64,000 bases of DNA from Alphaproteobacteria bacterium (GTDB taxonomy: Bacteria > Pseudomonadota > Alphaproteobacteria > CACIAM-22H2), in NCBI GenBank assembly GCA_016124335.1, contig WGNX01000005.1:347524-411523 (forward strand), in the 5' to 3' direction. The notes under the pieces were generated by a model that was not told where the DNA came from, searched no databases, and saw only the letters and a program-made list of their open reading frames with translations. Below, one piece after another: positions 8,051 to 17,678 of this stretch. Each line of letters opens with the position of its first letter. Positions within the stretch are counted from its first letter, which is position 1. Position numbers and translations under genes: made by a program.

Positions 8051-9265
8051 ATGGAAAAGCAAGTCAAGAAGGTCGTGCTCGCCTATTCCGGCGGTCTCGA
8101 CACCTCGATCATCCTGAAATGGCTTCAGGATACCTACCGCTGCGAGGTCGTGACCTTCACGGCCGATCTCGGCCAGGGCGAGGAGCTTGAGCCCGCGCGC
8201 AAGAAGGCGCAGATGCTCGGCATCAAGGAAATCTTCATGGACGATCTGCGCGAGGAATTCGTGCGCGATTTCGTCATGCCGATGTTCCGCGCCAACGCGC
8301 TCTACGAGGGCCAGTATCTTCTCGGCACGTCGATCGCGCGCCCGCTGATCGCCAAGCGCCAGATCGAGATCGCCCGCCAGGTGGGTGCCGATGCCGTGTG
8401 CCACGGCGCCACAGGCAAGGGCAACGACCAGGTCCGATTCGAACTGACCTACTACGCGCTCGAACCCGGCATCCGCGTGATCGCGCCGTGGCGCGAATGG
8501 AATCTCGACAGCCGCACGAAGCTGCTCGACTTCGCCGAGAAGCACCAGATCCCCATCGCCAAGGACAAGCGCGGCGAAGCGCCGTTCTCGATCGACGCGA
8601 ACCTCCTGCACATCTCGGCCGAGGGCAAGGTGCTGGAAGACCCGTGGCAGGAGCCGGAGGAATTCGTCTTCTCGCGCACCGTGTCGCCGGAAGCCGCCCC
8701 CGACAAGCCCGAATATGTCGAGATCGAGTTCGAGAAGGGCGATCCGGTCGCCGTCAACGGCAAGAAGCTGTCGCCTGCGGCGATGCTGACCGAACTCAAT
8801 GCCATCGGCGGGCGCAACGGCATCGGGCGGCTCGATCTCGTCGAGAACCGCTTCGTTGGCATGAAGAGCCGCGGCGTCTACGAAACGCCCGGCGGCACGA
8901 TCTGGCAGGCCGCGCACCGCGGCATCGAGTCGATCACGCTCGACCGGGGTGCCATGCATCTCAAGGACGAGCTGATGCCGCGCTACGCCGAACTCGTCTA
9001 TTACGGCTTCTGGTTCGCGCCCGAGCGCGAGATGCTGCAGGCCGCCATCGACAAGAGCCAGGAGAACGTGTCCGGCACAGTCCGCCTCAAATGCTACAAG
9101 GGCAGCGTGACGGTCGTCGGCCGCAAGAGCCCGAACAGCCTCTACAGCCTCAAGCACGTCACGTTCGAGGAAGATGCCGGCGCCTACAACCAGCGCGACG
9201 CCGAGGGCTTCATCAAGCTCAACGCGCTGCGCCTGCGCCTGGCCGCCACCGCGAAGAAGCGGTGA
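8051..9265 (+). CDS. argG: Argininosuccinate synthase
   Basis: ArgG joins citrulline and aspartate using ATP, giving argininosuccinate in arginine biosynthesis. The 404-residue protein has the N-type ATP pyrophosphatase P-loop AYSGGLDTS at residues 11-19. Other expected blocks are [32 protein letters not shown] and the substrate-binding [20 protein letters not shown]. Length and order agree with bacterial type I ArgG. The start at 8051 gives [14 protein letters not shown]; upstream in-frame codons overlap the likely promoter. The stop overlaps the GTG of the following DUF3253 gene. No argH or argF is in the window. Confidence 0.97.
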   Translation: MEKQVKKVVLAYSGGLDTSIILKWLQDTYRCEVVTFTADLGQGEELEPARKKAQMLGIKEIFMDDLREEFVRDFVMPMFRANALYEGQYLLGTSIARPLIAKRQIEIARQVGADAVCHGATGKGNDQVRFELTYYALEPGIRVIAPWREWNLDSRTKLLDFAEKHQIPIAKDKRGEAPFSIDANLLHISAEGKVLEDPWQEPEEFVFSRTVSPEAAPDKPEYVEIEFEKGDPVAVNGKKLSPAAMLTELNAIGGRNGIGRLDLVENRFVGMKSRGVYETPGGTIWQAAHRGIESITLDRGAMHLKDELMPRYAELVYYGFWFAPEREMLQAAIDKSQENVSGTVRLKCYKGSVTVVGRKSPNSLYSLKHVTFEEDAGAYNQRDAEGFIKLNALRLRLAATAKKR

Positions 9266-9504
9266 ACCCCGACACGATCGACCTTGCGATCCTGGCGACA
9301 TGCGCCGGCGAGAAATCCGTCTCGCCATCGGATGTCGCCGAAGCGCTGATGCCGGGCGGGCACTGGCAGTCGCTGCTGCCGAAGGTCAAGGAACGCGCGA
9401 TCGCGATGATGCTCGACGGCCGGCTCGAGATCCTGCGCAAGGGCAAGCCCGTGACCGATCCCGCTGCGGTGCGCGGCGTCATCCGCCTGCGCGCGAAAAA
9501 CTAG
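9262..9504 (+). CDS. DUF3253 small protein
   Basis: This 80-residue protein starts at a GTG that overlaps the argG stop by 4 nt (GTGA), so it is translationally coupled to argG. The sequence [18 protein letters not shown], then [20 protein letters not shown] and RKGKPVTDP, fits the DUF3253 family, a predicted winged-helix-like domain found in bacteria. No catalytic motif is visible, and the position behind argG is the only hint about its role. It ends one base before the convergent folD gene. Confidence 0.75.
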   Translation: MNPDTIDLAILATCAGEKSVSPSDVAEALMPGGHWQSLLPKVKERAIAMMLDGRLEILRKGKPVTDPAAVRGVIRLRAKN

Positions 9505-9505
9505 A

Positions 9506-10381
9506 TCACGAAAGCCCGCGCCGCGCCTTGGCCGCCTGGATCGTGTTGGCGAGCAGGCAGGCGATCGTCATCGGCCCCACGCCACCGGGCACCGGCGTGA
9601 TGGCACCGGCAACCTTCTCGGCCTCTGCGAAGGCCACGTCGCCCACGAGGCGGCCCTTGCTGCCGTCGGCGCCGGGCAGGCGGTTGATCCCCACGTCGAT
9701 GACCGTGGCGCCGGGCTTGATCCAGTCGCCGCGGATCATCTCCGGCCGGCCCACGGCGGCGACGACGATATCGGCCTGACGCACGATCGCGGGCAGGCCG
9801 CGCGTCTTGGAATGCGCGATGGTGACCGTGCAATCGGCCGCGAGCAGCAGCTGGGCCATCGGCTTGCCCACGATGTTCGACCGGCCGACGATCACGGCAT
9901 GCAGGCCCGCGATGTGCGGCAGCGTCTGCCGGATGAGGCGCATGGCGCCGACCGGCGTGCAGGGGACGAGGGCCGCACGGCCCGCCGCAAGCAGGCCGGC
10001 ATTCAAGGCGTGAAAGCCGTCGACATCCTTCTTGGGGTCGATGGCATCGAGAATCCTGGTCGCGTCGACATGTTTTGGCAGCGGCAGCTGGACGAGGATG
10101 CCGTCGACGTCGTCGCGCGAATTGAGCTGCTGGACGAGATCCAGCAGCTTCGCCTCGCTCGTATCCGCCGGCAGGCGGTGCTCGAAGCTTTTCATGCCCA
10201 CTTCAAGCGTCGCCTTGTGCTTGGCGCCGACATAGACCTGGCTTGCCGGATCCTCGCCGACCAGCACGACCGCAAGGCCCGGCGTGAAGCGATGCTTTTC
10301 TTCAAGCTCGTCGACCTCCAGCGCCACGGCGGCACGAAGGTCGGCGGCCGTCGCCTTGCCATCGATTCGTTTTGCGGTCAT
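9506..10381 (-). CDS. folD: Methylenetetrahydrofolate dehydrogenase/cyclohydrolase FolD
   Basis: FolD interconverts 5,10-methylene-, methenyl- and 10-formyl-tetrahydrofolate, supplying one-carbon units for purine and formyl-Met synthesis. The 291-residue product shows the active-site motif [14 protein letters not shown] with lysines 54 and 56 and the signature [12 protein letters not shown]. The NADP-binding region is [17 protein letters not shown], and [10 protein letters not shown] lies near the end. Its ATG overlaps the stop of the upstream yggU gene by 4 nt (ATGA), so folD appears to be the last gene of a yggT-yggU-folD operon. Confidence 0.97.
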   Translation of the reverse strand: MTAKRIDGKATAADLRAAVALEVDELEEKHRFTPGLAVVLVGEDPASQVYVGAKHKATLEVGMKSFEHRLPADTSEAKLLDLVQQLNSRDDVDGILVQLPLPKHVDATRILDAIDPKKDVDGFHALNAGLLAAGRAALVPCTPVGAMRLIRQTLPHIAGLHAVIVGRSNIVGKPMAQLLLAADCTVTIAHSKTRGLPAIVRQADIVVAAVGRPEMIRGDWIKPGATVIDVGINRLPGADGSKGRLVGDVAFAEAEKVAGAITPVPGGVGPMTIACLLANTIQAAKARRGLS

Positions 10382-10698
10382 GGGAGTTTTGCCTTCATCG
10401 TTTCCATCAGCGCGTCGGGGACGCCCGCGATCTTGAAGCGCTTGCGCCGCGAAGCCGCCCCTTGCGTGAGCGCGAAGGCGCGCTTGGGCAGCCCGAAATG
10501 CGCCGCGAGCAGTTCGACCGTCTCGGCCGTCGCCTTGCCGTCTTCCGGCGGGGCGCCGACCGCGACGGCAAGCGCACCCTCGGCATCGACAGCGCCGATG
10601 CCGCGGCGCCTGGCGCGCGGCGTCACGCGAACGGAGAGGAACACGCCATCGGCAGCGGGTGCGAGCGGCGAAGGCGCCCGGACATCCGTCGCCGACAT
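10378..10698 (-). CDS. yggU: DUF167/YggU family protein
   Basis: The 106-residue product belongs to the small, widely conserved DUF167 (YggU) family of unknown function. Visible hallmarks are [15 protein letters not shown] at the N-terminal strand and [23 protein letters not shown], which carries the conserved GKA turn. The final ASRRKRFKI strand follows. The ATG at 10698 lies 5 bp after the yggT stop, and the end overlaps folD by 4 nt. The yggT-yggU order is common in bacteria, which supports the call. Confidence 0.88.
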   Translation of the reverse strand: MSATDVRAPSPLAPAADGVFLSVRVTPRARRRGIGAVDAEGALAVAVGAPPEDGKATAETVELLAAHFGLPKRAFALTQGAASRRKRFKIAGVPDALMETMKAKLP

Positions 10699-10703
10699 GC
10701 GCG

Positions 10704-10982
10704 TCAGGGCCAATATTCGAGGATCAGGTTCTGCACGAAGATCAGCAGCAGGATCAGCACGACCGGCGAGATGTCGATCCCGCCGAGATTTGGAACGAAT
10801 CGGCGGATCGGCCCGAGTGCAGGTTCTGTCACGCGGTAGAGGAAATCGGCGATCGTGTAGACGAACCGGTTTCGCGGATTGAGCACGTTGAAAGCGAGCA
10901 GCCACGACAGCAGCGCCGAGGCGACGAGCAGCCAGATATAGATCTGGACGACGTTGAAGATCAGCGATCCAAGCGCATGCAT
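10704..10982 (-). CDS. yggT: YggT family membrane protein
   Basis: This 92-residue integral membrane protein has two hydrophobic segments, at about residues 5-30 and 68-88, separated by [30 protein letters not shown]. That PxxR/P-rich loop is the hallmark of YggT. The family is linked to osmotic tolerance and divisome organisation in some bacteria, but its activity is not defined. It is the first gene of the yggT-yggU-folD operon and is divergent from tRNA-Ala. Confidence 0.9.
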   Translation of the reverse strand: MHALGSLIFNVVQIYIWLLVASALLSWLLAFNVLNPRNRFVYTIADFLYRVTEPALGPIRRFVPNLGGIDISPVVLILLLIFVQNLILEYWP

Positions 10983-11069
10983 GGCGGGCCGTTGCTCCTC
11001 GCGGGGACGAAAGCGAACGCACGGTACACGAAGCCCGCAAGCCCCTGCAAGACCGCGATAATCCGTCGC

Positions 11070-11098
11070 TTGACAGCGCGGGACACCAAAAGCATTAT
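11070..11098 (+). promoter_or_regulatory. Sigma-70 promoter of tRNA-Ala
   Basis: A perfect TTGACA (11070-11075) and CATTAT (11093-11098) are separated by 17 bp. Transcription should start near 11105, about 17 nt before the tRNA 5' end. This is one of the best sigma-70 promoter matches in the window. Confidence 0.65.
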
Positions 11099-11121
11099 CG
11101 CGCGCCTTTCGACGGGCGAGT

Positions 11122-11197
11122 GGGGCCGTAGCTCAGCTGGGAGAGCGCCTCGTTCGCAATGAGGAGGTCGTCGGTTCGATCCCGATCGGCTCCACCA
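11122..11197 (+). tRNA. tRNA-Ala (anticodon CGC)
   Basis: The 76 nt sequence folds into a standard cloverleaf. The 7 bp acceptor stem has the G3:U70 pair that identifies alanine tRNAs. The D stem is GCTC/GAGC, and the anticodon arm CCTCG-TTCGCAA-TGAGG carries CGC at 34-36. The T arm is GTCGG-TTCGATC-CCGAT, and CCA is encoded at the 3' end. CGC reads the GCG codon, a preferred alanine codon in this GC-rich genome. Confidence 0.96.
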
Positions 11198-11304
11198 TCC
11201 CGCCCGCCGCTCCAAAACCGCAGGATACGGACGTTTCCGCCGCCGCACTCGGCCCGGGCTGGCGCGCGCGCGGCGTTTGCTGCTAAACCGGCCGGGGGAC
11301 GCCG

Positions 11305-11763
11305 ATGAGCGAAGAACTCCTGCGCACGATCGAGAGCGAGACCTTGCGTCGGCTCTACCGTTTCTGGCTGGACCAGTCGCCGGCCTCGGGCGGCATGCCG
11401 CCGGCGAAGGGATTCCCGGTCGAGGGCCTCGCCGAATGGGCGGCCAATCTCGTCATCATCGAAGTGCGCGCGCAGGCGCGCTTCCGCTACGGCTTTTACG
11501 GCACGACCTTCCGCAAGGCGTTCGGCGTCGACATGACGGGCACGGCGGTCGAGGACCTGCCGGCCGAACAGGCAAGCCTGTTGACGGCCGAATACCGCCT
11601 CGTGCGCCGTACGCAGCGCCCCTACTGGCGCGTCTATGCCGGATGGTTCGGGCCCGGCGAGGAACCGCAGACATGGGAGCGGCTGTCGCTGCCCCTGGGC
11701 GGCGCAAAAGGCGACGTCGCCTTCATCCTTGCCGCCGCCTACCGCGTCGACAAACGCGGCTAG
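11305..11763 (+). CDS. PAS-like domain protein (PAS_5/DUF family)
   Basis: The 152-residue cytoplasmic protein resembles the alphaproteobacterial single-domain PAS_5 family. An N-terminal helical part (LRTIESETLRRLYRFWLDQ) is followed by RAQARFRYGFYGTTFRKAFGVDMTGTAVEDLP. The rest alternates strands ending in LPLGGAKGDVAFILAAAYRV. The RF-R-G-T-...-G-D-TG pattern with a conserved Leu-Pro is typical of the family. No output domain is attached, so any sensing function would need a partner. It converges with ccmI, one base apart. Confidence 0.65.
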   Translation: MSEELLRTIESETLRRLYRFWLDQSPASGGMPPAKGFPVEGLAEWAANLVIIEVRAQARFRYGFYGTTFRKAFGVDMTGTAVEDLPAEQASLLTAEYRLVRRTQRPYWRVYAGWFGPGEEPQTWERLSLPLGGAKGDVAFILAAAYRVDKRG

Positions 11764-11764
11764 A

Positions 11765-13174
11765 TCACTTCGCGGCCTTGAGCCTGTCGATGCGCCGCTG
11801 CAGGTCCGCGCGCGCGGGCGCATCGGGTGGCATCAGCGCCAGCAGCCGTTGCCACAGCGCGGTTGCGACCATCGCATTGCCGGCAAGCGCTTCATCCTGT
11901 CCCATCAGCCACAGCGCGGTGCCCTCGTTGGGCGATTTCGCCAGAAGGTTCGACATGGCCGTGCGCGCGGGCGGATCGAGCGGCTTTTCGGCATCGTGCA
12001 TGTCGAGCAGGGCGGCCGCATAGTCGCGCAGCACGTCGAGATTGTCGGGCGCGATGGCGGCGGCGCGCGCGTGGGCCGCCAGCGACTTTTCCGGCTCGCC
12101 CAGCACCTTGCGCGACCGCGCCAGCCGTCGCCAGCCTTCCAGGTCGTCGGGCTGCGTCTCGAGCCGTGCGGCAAGCCCGTCGACCATGTTGCGGATCGCG
12201 GCCATCCGGTCGGCGTCGGGCAGGCCCGCGATCTGGTCGGAAGCCTTGTCGCCGCCGCCCACTTTCGGCGCGCCCAGCCGGACCACGGCCTTGGGGTTGT
12301 TGGGCGAAGGTTTGAGGCGGCGCGTATCGATGCGCGCCTCGCGCGCGGTCTTGTCCAGTGCTTCGCGCACGGTCGGCAGCCAGGGGGCGTCGTGCGCCGA
12401 GGCTGCGGCAAGATCGAACCAGATGCGCACCGCACCGGCACGGTCGCCGGATTGCGCGCGCGCAAGGCCCATGTAGTAGCGTGCGCGCGGATCGCCGGGA
12501 TCGGCTTCCAGCACGCGCGAGAAGGCACCCTCGGCCTCCGGCGTCACCTGACCGTTCGCCACCGCGATGGCCGCTTCGGCGAGCGGGCCCGCGATCTCGG
12601 GCTGGCCGCCGGAAAGCTCGTCCGCCTTGCGCCAGGCTTCGAGCGCCTTGTCGGGCAGGTTGAGCGCGGTCGACGCCTGCGCGATGCGCACCCACGCTTC
12701 GAGGTCCGCGGGATTTCGTTCCACGCGCTCGTACATCGCGCGGGCGAACGCGGCGAGCTGCCGGTCGGCCGCGATGCGCGCGGCATCGTCGACCTGCCGT
12801 TCGGCGAAGGATAGGCCCGGCAGTTCTGGCGAGCCCTGCTCGAGATAGATGCCGAATGCCCCTGCGGGGAGTGCGATGGCGAGCAGGACGGCAACGATCC
12901 GGGCCGCCTTGCCGCGCATGGGCGCTTCCTGCATGGCGGCCGCCCCGTCCGCCAATGTCAGCATGCGGCGGCCGATTTCCGCCCGCGCGGCGCGCGCCTC
13001 TATCTCGGTGATCGTACCGCGCTCGACATCGCGGCCAAGCTCGGCCAGCTGATCGCGATGGACCTCGAGGTCGTAGGCCGCGCGCGCAGGCAGCGGCGTC
13101 GTGCGCCGCACGAGCGGCCAGACGAGAGCCGCGACGACGAGGACCGTCAGGGCGCCGAGCAGGACGTGGATCAC
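11765..13174 (-). CDS. ccmI: Cytochrome c maturation protein CcmI
   Basis: CcmI is the apocytochrome c chaperone of System I, presenting the apoprotein to CcmF/CcmH for haem ligation. The 469-residue product has an N-terminal membrane segment (HVLLGALTVLVVAALVWPLV), a cytoplasmic stretch with YDLEVHRDQLAELGRDVERG typical of CcmI, and a second membrane segment near residues 91-110. A long periplasmic TPR region follows (for example NPADLEAWVRIAQASTALNL and DPGDPRARYYMGLARAQSGD). The GTG start overlaps the ccmH stop by 4 nt. It is the last gene of the ccm operon. Confidence 0.92.
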   Translation of the reverse strand: MIHVLLGALTVLVVAALVWPLVRRTTPLPARAAYDLEVHRDQLAELGRDVERGTITEIEARAARAEIGRRMLTLADGAAAMQEAPMRGKAARIVAVLLAIALPAGAFGIYLEQGSPELPGLSFAERQVDDAARIAADRQLAAFARAMYERVERNPADLEAWVRIAQASTALNLPDKALEAWRKADELSGGQPEIAGPLAEAAIAVANGQVTPEAEGAFSRVLEADPGDPRARYYMGLARAQSGDRAGAVRIWFDLAAASAHDAPWLPTVREALDKTAREARIDTRRLKPSPNNPKAVVRLGAPKVGGGDKASDQIAGLPDADRMAAIRNMVDGLAARLETQPDDLEGWRRLARSRKVLGEPEKSLAAHARAAAIAPDNLDVLRDYAAALLDMHDAEKPLDPPARTAMSNLLAKSPNEGTALWLMGQDEALAGNAMVATALWQRLLALMPPDAPARADLQRRIDRLKAAK

Positions 13175-13638
13175 GGTGCGTCCTTCCGGTCGACAAGGGC
13201 GGAAAGGCGCGCTTCTTCGTCCGCGGTAAGCGGCACGCCGGGCTGCGCATCGTCCGGCCGGCGCCGGCGCACATAGACGGCTGCGCCTGCGAGCGCGAGC
13301 GCGAGAATGATGAACGGCCCGTACCACAGCACGTAGGTATCCTCGCGCACGGGCGGCTTCAGCAGCACGTAATCGCCGTAGCGCTGGACGACATAGCGCA
13401 TCACCGCTTCGTCGCTGTCGCCGGCAACCAGCCGCTCGCGCACGAGCCGGCGCAGGTCGGCGGCCAGCGGCGCATTCGAATCGTCGATGGGCTGGTTCTG
13501 GCAGACGAGGCAGCGCAGTTCCTGGCTGATCGCGCGCGCGCGCGCCTCCAGTGCCGGATCGGCGAGCATCTCCTGCGGCAGCACTGCCAATGCCGGCGAA
13601 GCGGCAAGGACCGCGAGAAGGGCAAGGACGAACCTCAC
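13171..13638 (-). CDS. ccmH: Cytochrome c maturation protein CcmH (CcmL/CycL)
   Basis: This 155-residue thiol-oxidoreductase subunit of the haem lyase keeps the apocytochrome CXXCH cysteines reduced. It has a cleavable signal peptide (MRFVLALLAVLAASPALA), the invariant LRCLVCQNQ motif with C43 and C46, the three-helix domain (ADLRRLVRERLVAGDSDEAV) and a C-terminal membrane anchor at about residues 105-125. The start overlaps the ccmG stop and the end overlaps the ccmI GTG, each by 4 nt. Confidence 0.95.
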   Translation of the reverse strand: MRFVLALLAVLAASPALAVLPQEMLADPALEARARAISQELRCLVCQNQPIDDSNAPLAADLRRLVRERLVAGDSDEAVMRYVVQRYGDYVLLKPPVREDTYVLWYGPFIILALALAGAAVYVRRRRPDDAQPGVPLTADEEARLSALVDRKDAP

Positions 13639-14174
13639 GATTCAGCCCTCAGCTTCTGCACCAGCGGCAGCAGCGTGCGCTCGAGCACGTCGGGCGTGAT
13701 CGCGCCCACGTGGCGGTAGCGGATCGTGCCCTTGCGGTCGACGACGAAGGTTTCGGGGGCGCCGTAGACGCCGAAATCGATGGCGACGCGGTTCTCGAAA
13801 TCCCAGCCGATGGCGCGATAGGGATTGCCCAGTTCGCCGAGCCAGCGTTTCGCGTCTTCGGCCTTGTCCTTGTAGTTGAGGCCGTAGATCGGCACGTCGC
13901 TTTCGCGCGACAGGCGCACGAGCAGCGGGTGTTCCACGCGGCACGGCGGGCACCACGACGCGAACACGTTGACCAGTGCCACATCGCCCTTGAGCGTGGC
14001 GCTCGAAAGACCCGGCTTTGCGACACCGGCGACGGGCGGCAATTCGAACGCGGGCACCGGCTTGTCGATCAGCACGCTCGGGATTTCGGCCGGATCGCGC
14101 TGGAGCCCGACATAGAAATAGCCGGCAAGCACGGCAAACAGGGCGAGCGGCAGCAGGAAAAGGAGACGCTTCAT
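13635..14174 (-). CDS. ccmG: Thiol:disulfide interchange protein CcmG/DsbE
   Basis: CcmG is a membrane-anchored thioredoxin-like protein that delivers reductant to apocytochrome c or CcmH. The 179-residue product has one N-terminal membrane segment (LLFLLPLALFAVLAGYF), the redox motif WCPPC with C75 and C78, and the CcmG-specific acidic/glycine insert region ending YGLNYKDKAEDAKRW. GAPETFVVDRKGTI carries the cis-proline. The ATG overlaps the ccmF stop by 4 nt (ATGA). A longer frame extending upstream would run into ccmF and is not needed. Confidence 0.95.
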   Translation of the reverse strand: MKRLLFLLPLALFAVLAGYFYVGLQRDPAEIPSVLIDKPVPAFELPPVAGVAKPGLSSATLKGDVALVNVFASWCPPCRVEHPLLVRLSRESDVPIYGLNYKDKAEDAKRWLGELGNPYRAIGWDFENRVAIDFGVYGAPETFVVDRKGTIRYRHVGAITPDVLERTLLPLVQKLRAES

Positions 14175-16204
14175 TCGGCCGGGCTCGCCACCGCATCGGC
14201 AGGTCGCGCGCGCGCGGGCGCGCCCACGCGATGGCGCCGGTCCGTCAACGACACGAGGCCGCCCAGCACCATCGTGCACGCCCCCAGCCAGATCCAGGGC
14301 ACGAGCGGATTGTGGTAGATGCGCACGGTCCACGCGGTCTGCGGCGTCACGGGGGCCAGAAACGCGGGCATGTTGCCGGACTGCGTGGCGCTTTCCGGAT
14401 CGCCGATGGTGGCATAGATGTCGGCCAGCAGGTTCGTGCGGATCGAGGTTTCGGTGGTCGACATGCCCGCCACGGGGAAATACCGCCGTTCGGGCGTCAT
14501 CACGGCATAGAGCTTCTCGTTGCGGTAGACCTCGAAGGTGCCGCGCGCGAAGTGATAGTTGGGCCCGTCGTCGCGCGTGACGCCCTTGAAGACGAACTTG
14601 TAGCCCGCGACATCGAAGGCATCACCCGGCCGTACGAGGCGGATCACCTCGGTCTGCCAGGCGGTCACGCCGGCAATTCCCATGACGACGAGACCGAGGC
14701 CCGCGTGTGCGATCGTCATGCCCCAGCTTGCCCGCGGCAGGTTGGCCGCGCGCGACCAGACCGACGCAAGCGGCGCGCGGAACAGGCGCACGCGCTCGGC
14801 CCATTCGACGAGCGCGCCGAAGATCAGCCAGGCCGCAAGCCCCATGCCCAGTGCCGCGTAAACGCTGCGCCGGTCGGCGAACCAGTAGGCGGCAGCGATC
14901 GCGAGGATCGAAAGGAACATCGCCGCGCGCAGCCGCTGCAGCGCGCCCGCAAGGTCCGCGCGCTTCCAGCCCAGCATCGGTCCGGCCGAAACGGCGAGCA
15001 GCAGCGGGATCATCAGCGGCACGAAGGTCGAATCGAAGAAGGGCGGCCCGACCGACACTTTCGCGCCGCCGATCGCTTCGAGGAAAAGCGGATAAAGCGT
15101 GCCGATGAAGACCGTCGCCGCTGCGGTCGCGAGGATCACGTTGTTGAGGACGAGTGCGCCTTCGCGGCTCACGGGCTGGAACAATCCGCCGCCCTTCAGC
15201 ATCGGCGCGCGCCACGCGTACATGGCGAGCGATCCGCCGATCGCGGTCACGAGGATCGCCAGGATGAAGATGCCGCGCGCGGGATCGACCGCGAAGGCGT
15301 GGACCGACGTGAGCACGCCCGAGCGAACGAGGAACGTGCCGACCAGCGACAGCGCGAAGGCGAGGATCGCGAGCAGGATCGTCCATGTCTTCAGCGCGTC
15401 GCGCTTCTCGGCGACGATCGCCGAGTGGAGCAGGGCCGTGCCCACGAGCCACGGCATGAAGCTCGCGTTCTCGACCGGGTCCCAGTACCACCAGCCGCCC
15501 CAGCCCAGTTCGTAATAGGCCCACCATGAGCCCAGCGCGATGCCCAGCGTCAGCGCCGACCAGGCGGCCAGCGTCCATGGCCGCACCCAGCGCGCCCAGG
15601 CCGCATCCACGCGCCCTTCGATGAGCGCCGCCATCGCGAAGGCGAAGACGATCGAGAAGCCGACATAGCCGAAATAGAGAAACGGCGGATGGAAGGCGAG
15701 GCCGGGGTCCTGCAGCAGCGGGTTCAGGTCGCGCCCGTCGGTCGGCGGCGGAAAGACGCGCTCGAACGGATTGGAGGTGAAGACGATGAAGGCGAGGAAG
15801 GCGACGCCGATCATGCCCTGCACGGCGAGCGTGCGCGCCTTGAGGCCCGGCGGCAGATTGCGCCCGAAACCGGCGACGAGTGCGCCGAACAGGCCCAGGA
15901 TCAGCGACCAGAGCACCATCGAGCCTTCGTGGTTTCCCCACGTGCCCGAGAATTTGTAGAGCAGCGGCTTGGCCGAGTGCGAATTCATCACGACATTGCG
16001 CACCGTGAAGTCCGACACGACGAAGGAATGCACGAGGCAGCCGAAGGCCAGTGCGACCAGCGCGAACTGTGCAAGTGCCGCAGGCTTGGCGAACGCCATC
16101 AGCGCGCCGTCGCCGCGCGCGGCACCCACGAGCGGCAGCACCGACTGCGCGAGCGCCACGCAGAGCGCGAGGATCAGCGCGTAATGTCCGATTTCGGCGA
16201 TCAT
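14171..16204 (-). CDS. ccmF: Haem lyase subunit CcmF
   Basis: CcmF receives haem from holo-CcmE and attaches it to apocytochrome c in the periplasm. The 677-residue polytopic protein has the WWD haem-handling motif ([19 protein letters not shown]) near residues 232-250 and the flanking conserved histidines, for example [10 protein letters not shown]. Many hydrophobic segments occur, with a large periplasmic domain near the C terminus. Length and motif order agree with CcmF/NrfE proteins, and the position between ccmE and ccmG fixes the assignment. It overlaps both neighbours by 4 nt. Confidence 0.96.
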   Translation of the reverse strand: MIAEIGHYALILALCVALAQSVLPLVGAARGDGALMAFAKPAALAQFALVALAFGCLVHSFVVSDFTVRNVVMNSHSAKPLLYKFSGTWGNHEGSMVLWSLILGLFGALVAGFGRNLPPGLKARTLAVQGMIGVAFLAFIVFTSNPFERVFPPPTDGRDLNPLLQDPGLAFHPPFLYFGYVGFSIVFAFAMAALIEGRVDAAWARWVRPWTLAAWSALTLGIALGSWWAYYELGWGGWWYWDPVENASFMPWLVGTALLHSAIVAEKRDALKTWTILLAILAFALSLVGTFLVRSGVLTSVHAFAVDPARGIFILAILVTAIGGSLAMYAWRAPMLKGGGLFQPVSREGALVLNNVILATAAATVFIGTLYPLFLEAIGGAKVSVGPPFFDSTFVPLMIPLLLAVSAGPMLGWKRADLAGALQRLRAAMFLSILAIAAAYWFADRRSVYAALGMGLAAWLIFGALVEWAERVRLFRAPLASVWSRAANLPRASWGMTIAHAGLGLVVMGIAGVTAWQTEVIRLVRPGDAFDVAGYKFVFKGVTRDDGPNYHFARGTFEVYRNEKLYAVMTPERRYFPVAGMSTTETSIRTNLLADIYATIGDPESATQSGNMPAFLAPVTPQTAWTVRIYHNPLVPWIWLGACTMVLGGLVSLTDRRHRVGAPARARPADAVASPAE

Positions 16205-16671
16205 TTTGGTTTTGCCGCCCCTTCCTGCCAGCGCCCGGCGCGCTTGAGCGCCTCGGCGACTTCAGCCGGCATGTAGTTCTCGTCGTGCTTGGCGAGGACT
16301 TCGTTGGCGCGGAACGTGCCGTCGGCTCCGAGCTTGCCGTTCGCGACCACGCCCTGCCCCTCGCGGAACAGGTCTGGCAGCACGCCTTCGTAGGTGACCG
16401 GGATGGCGTGTTCGAGGTCGGTCACGCGGAAGCGGATCGTCGCCGACCCGGACACGCGTTCGACCGATCCTTCCTCGACCAGCCCGCCGATGCGCATCTG
16501 CCTGTCGACCGGCACCTTGTGCGCGGCGATGTCGCTTGGCGTATGGAAGAAGACGAGATGGTCGTCGAATGCGGTGAGCGTGAGCGCCGCGGCGGTGCCA
16601 AGGCCCAGCCCGGCAAGGAGCAGTATCATCAGGCGGCGGCGCTTGGCCGTACGTGCGCGCGGAAGCTTCAC
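16201..16671 (-). CDS. ccmE: Haem chaperone CcmE
   Basis: CcmE binds haem covalently and transiently before passing it to CcmF. The 156-residue product has an arginine-rich cytoplasmic start, one membrane segment ([21 protein letters not shown]) and the OB-fold beta barrel ([14 protein letters not shown] ... [16 protein letters not shown]). The haem-binding HDENYMP motif has His129 and the conserved Tyr. A GTG overlapping the ccmD stop (GTGA) was chosen as start; an ATG 14 codons later would remove most of the cytoplasmic part. Confidence 0.93.
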   Translation of the reverse strand: MKLPRARTAKRRRLMILLLAGLGLGTAAALTLTAFDDHLVFFHTPSDIAAHKVPVDRQMRIGGLVEEGSVERVSGSATIRFRVTDLEHAIPVTYEGVLPDLFREGQGVVANGKLGADGTFRANEVLAKHDENYMPAEVAEALKRAGRWQEGAAKPK

Positions 16672-16832
16672 GGCCGTTCGCCCCGGCCGTTCTCGACCTC
16701 GGCGAGTTCGCGCTCGAGCGACTTCAGCCGGCGCACGCTCGTCATCGCGATCGATGCGACGACGACGGCCGAAAGGATCCAGGCCGGCCAGACGAACGCC
16801 GCATAGCCGCCCATGTCGAGGAAAGCCGCCAT
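16668..16832 (-). CDS. ccmD: Haem exporter small subunit CcmD
   Basis: This very short gene encodes 54 residues: an N-terminal [18 protein letters not shown], a single membrane span and a basic [14 protein letters not shown] tail. That is the usual CcmD pattern (GGYAxFVWxxY/W at the front, RRLxxLE behind the span). CcmD releases holo-CcmE from the CcmABC complex. The start shares one base with the ccmC stop (TGATG) and the stop overlaps the ccmE GTG by 4 nt, so it lies exactly in the expected operon slot. Confidence 0.9.
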   Translation of the reverse strand: MAAFLDMGGYAAFVWPAWILSAVVVASIAMTSVRRLKSLERELAEVENGRGERP

Positions 16833-17578
16833 CACGCACGCTCGACGATCGTGCTGCCGGCCACGCGCGCATGGCGCAGCGCTTCAAGGCGACGCTCAAG
16901 CAACTCGGCGCGGATGCGCACCAATGCGACGGCGAGAAAGAAGAACGTGAAGCCGACGGCCATCGCGAACAGCGGCACGAGCATCGACGGGTCGACCGCA
17001 GGCGCGTCGAGCCGGGTGATCGACGCGGGCTGGTGCAGCGTGTTCCACCAGTCGACCGAGAACTTGATGATCGGAAGGTTGATGGCGCCCACCAGCGCCA
17101 GCACCGCCGATGCGCGCGCACCCCGCTCGGGCTCGTCGAACGCGGAATTGAGCGCCATGTAGGCGAGGTAGACGAAGAACAGGATCAGCACGGAGGTGAG
17201 GCGCGCATCCCACACCCACCACGTGCCCCACATCGGCTTGCCCCACAGCGAGCCGGTGACAAGGCAGAGGAACGTGAAGGCCGCACCCACGGGTGCGATC
17301 GCGCGGCCGGCGACCTCGGCAAGCGGGTGGCGCCACACGAGTGCCGCCGCACCGGCCACGGCGAGATTCGCGTAGACGAACATCGACATCCACGCGGCAG
17401 GCACGTGCACGTACATGATGCGCACCGTCTCGCCCTGCTGGTAGTCGGCCGGCGACGCAAAAAGCCCGGTCCACACGCCGATGGCAAGGAACACCGCCGC
17501 GCCGCCGGCCGTCCACGGCATGAGCCGGTCGGAAAGACGCTTGAAATTCGCGGGGCTTGCGTAGCGGTGCCAGTTCAA
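16832..17578 (-). CDS. ccmC: Haem exporter subunit CcmC
   Basis: CcmC attaches haem to CcmE on the periplasmic side. The 248-residue polytopic protein carries the WWD motif [13 protein letters not shown] in the middle and two flanking histidines ([12 protein letters not shown] and NTLHQPAS). I chose a TTG start because it gives the family-like [11 protein letters not shown] beginning and is preceded by GAGGA about 8 nt upstream. An in-frame ATG at 17650 would add 24 residues not typical of CcmC. The gap to ccmB is about 100 bp with this start. Confidence 0.88.
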   Translation of the reverse strand: MNWHRYASPANFKRLSDRLMPWTAGGAAVFLAIGVWTGLFASPADYQQGETVRIMYVHVPAAWMSMFVYANLAVAGAAALVWRHPLAEVAGRAIAPVGAAFTFLCLVTGSLWGKPMWGTWWVWDARLTSVLILFFVYLAYMALNSAFDEPERGARASAVLALVGAINLPIIKFSVDWWNTLHQPASITRLDAPAVDPSMLVPLFAMAVGFTFFFLAVALVRIRAELLERRLEALRHARVAGSTIVERA

Positions 17579-17678
17579 ACGGGAGTCCTCAAAACAGGCC
17601 TTTTCGGCCGGGCCGGAGTATTGCCCGCCGCCCGGGATTTTCCAACCCAATCAGGGCGACATATGGGCGCAGTATGTC

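Noticed and set aside
14018..15529. Plus-strand frame of about 500 codons opposite ccmF and ccmG
   Set aside because: The composition is Arg/Asp/His-rich with no domain, while the ccm genes on the other strand overlap in the expected operon order.
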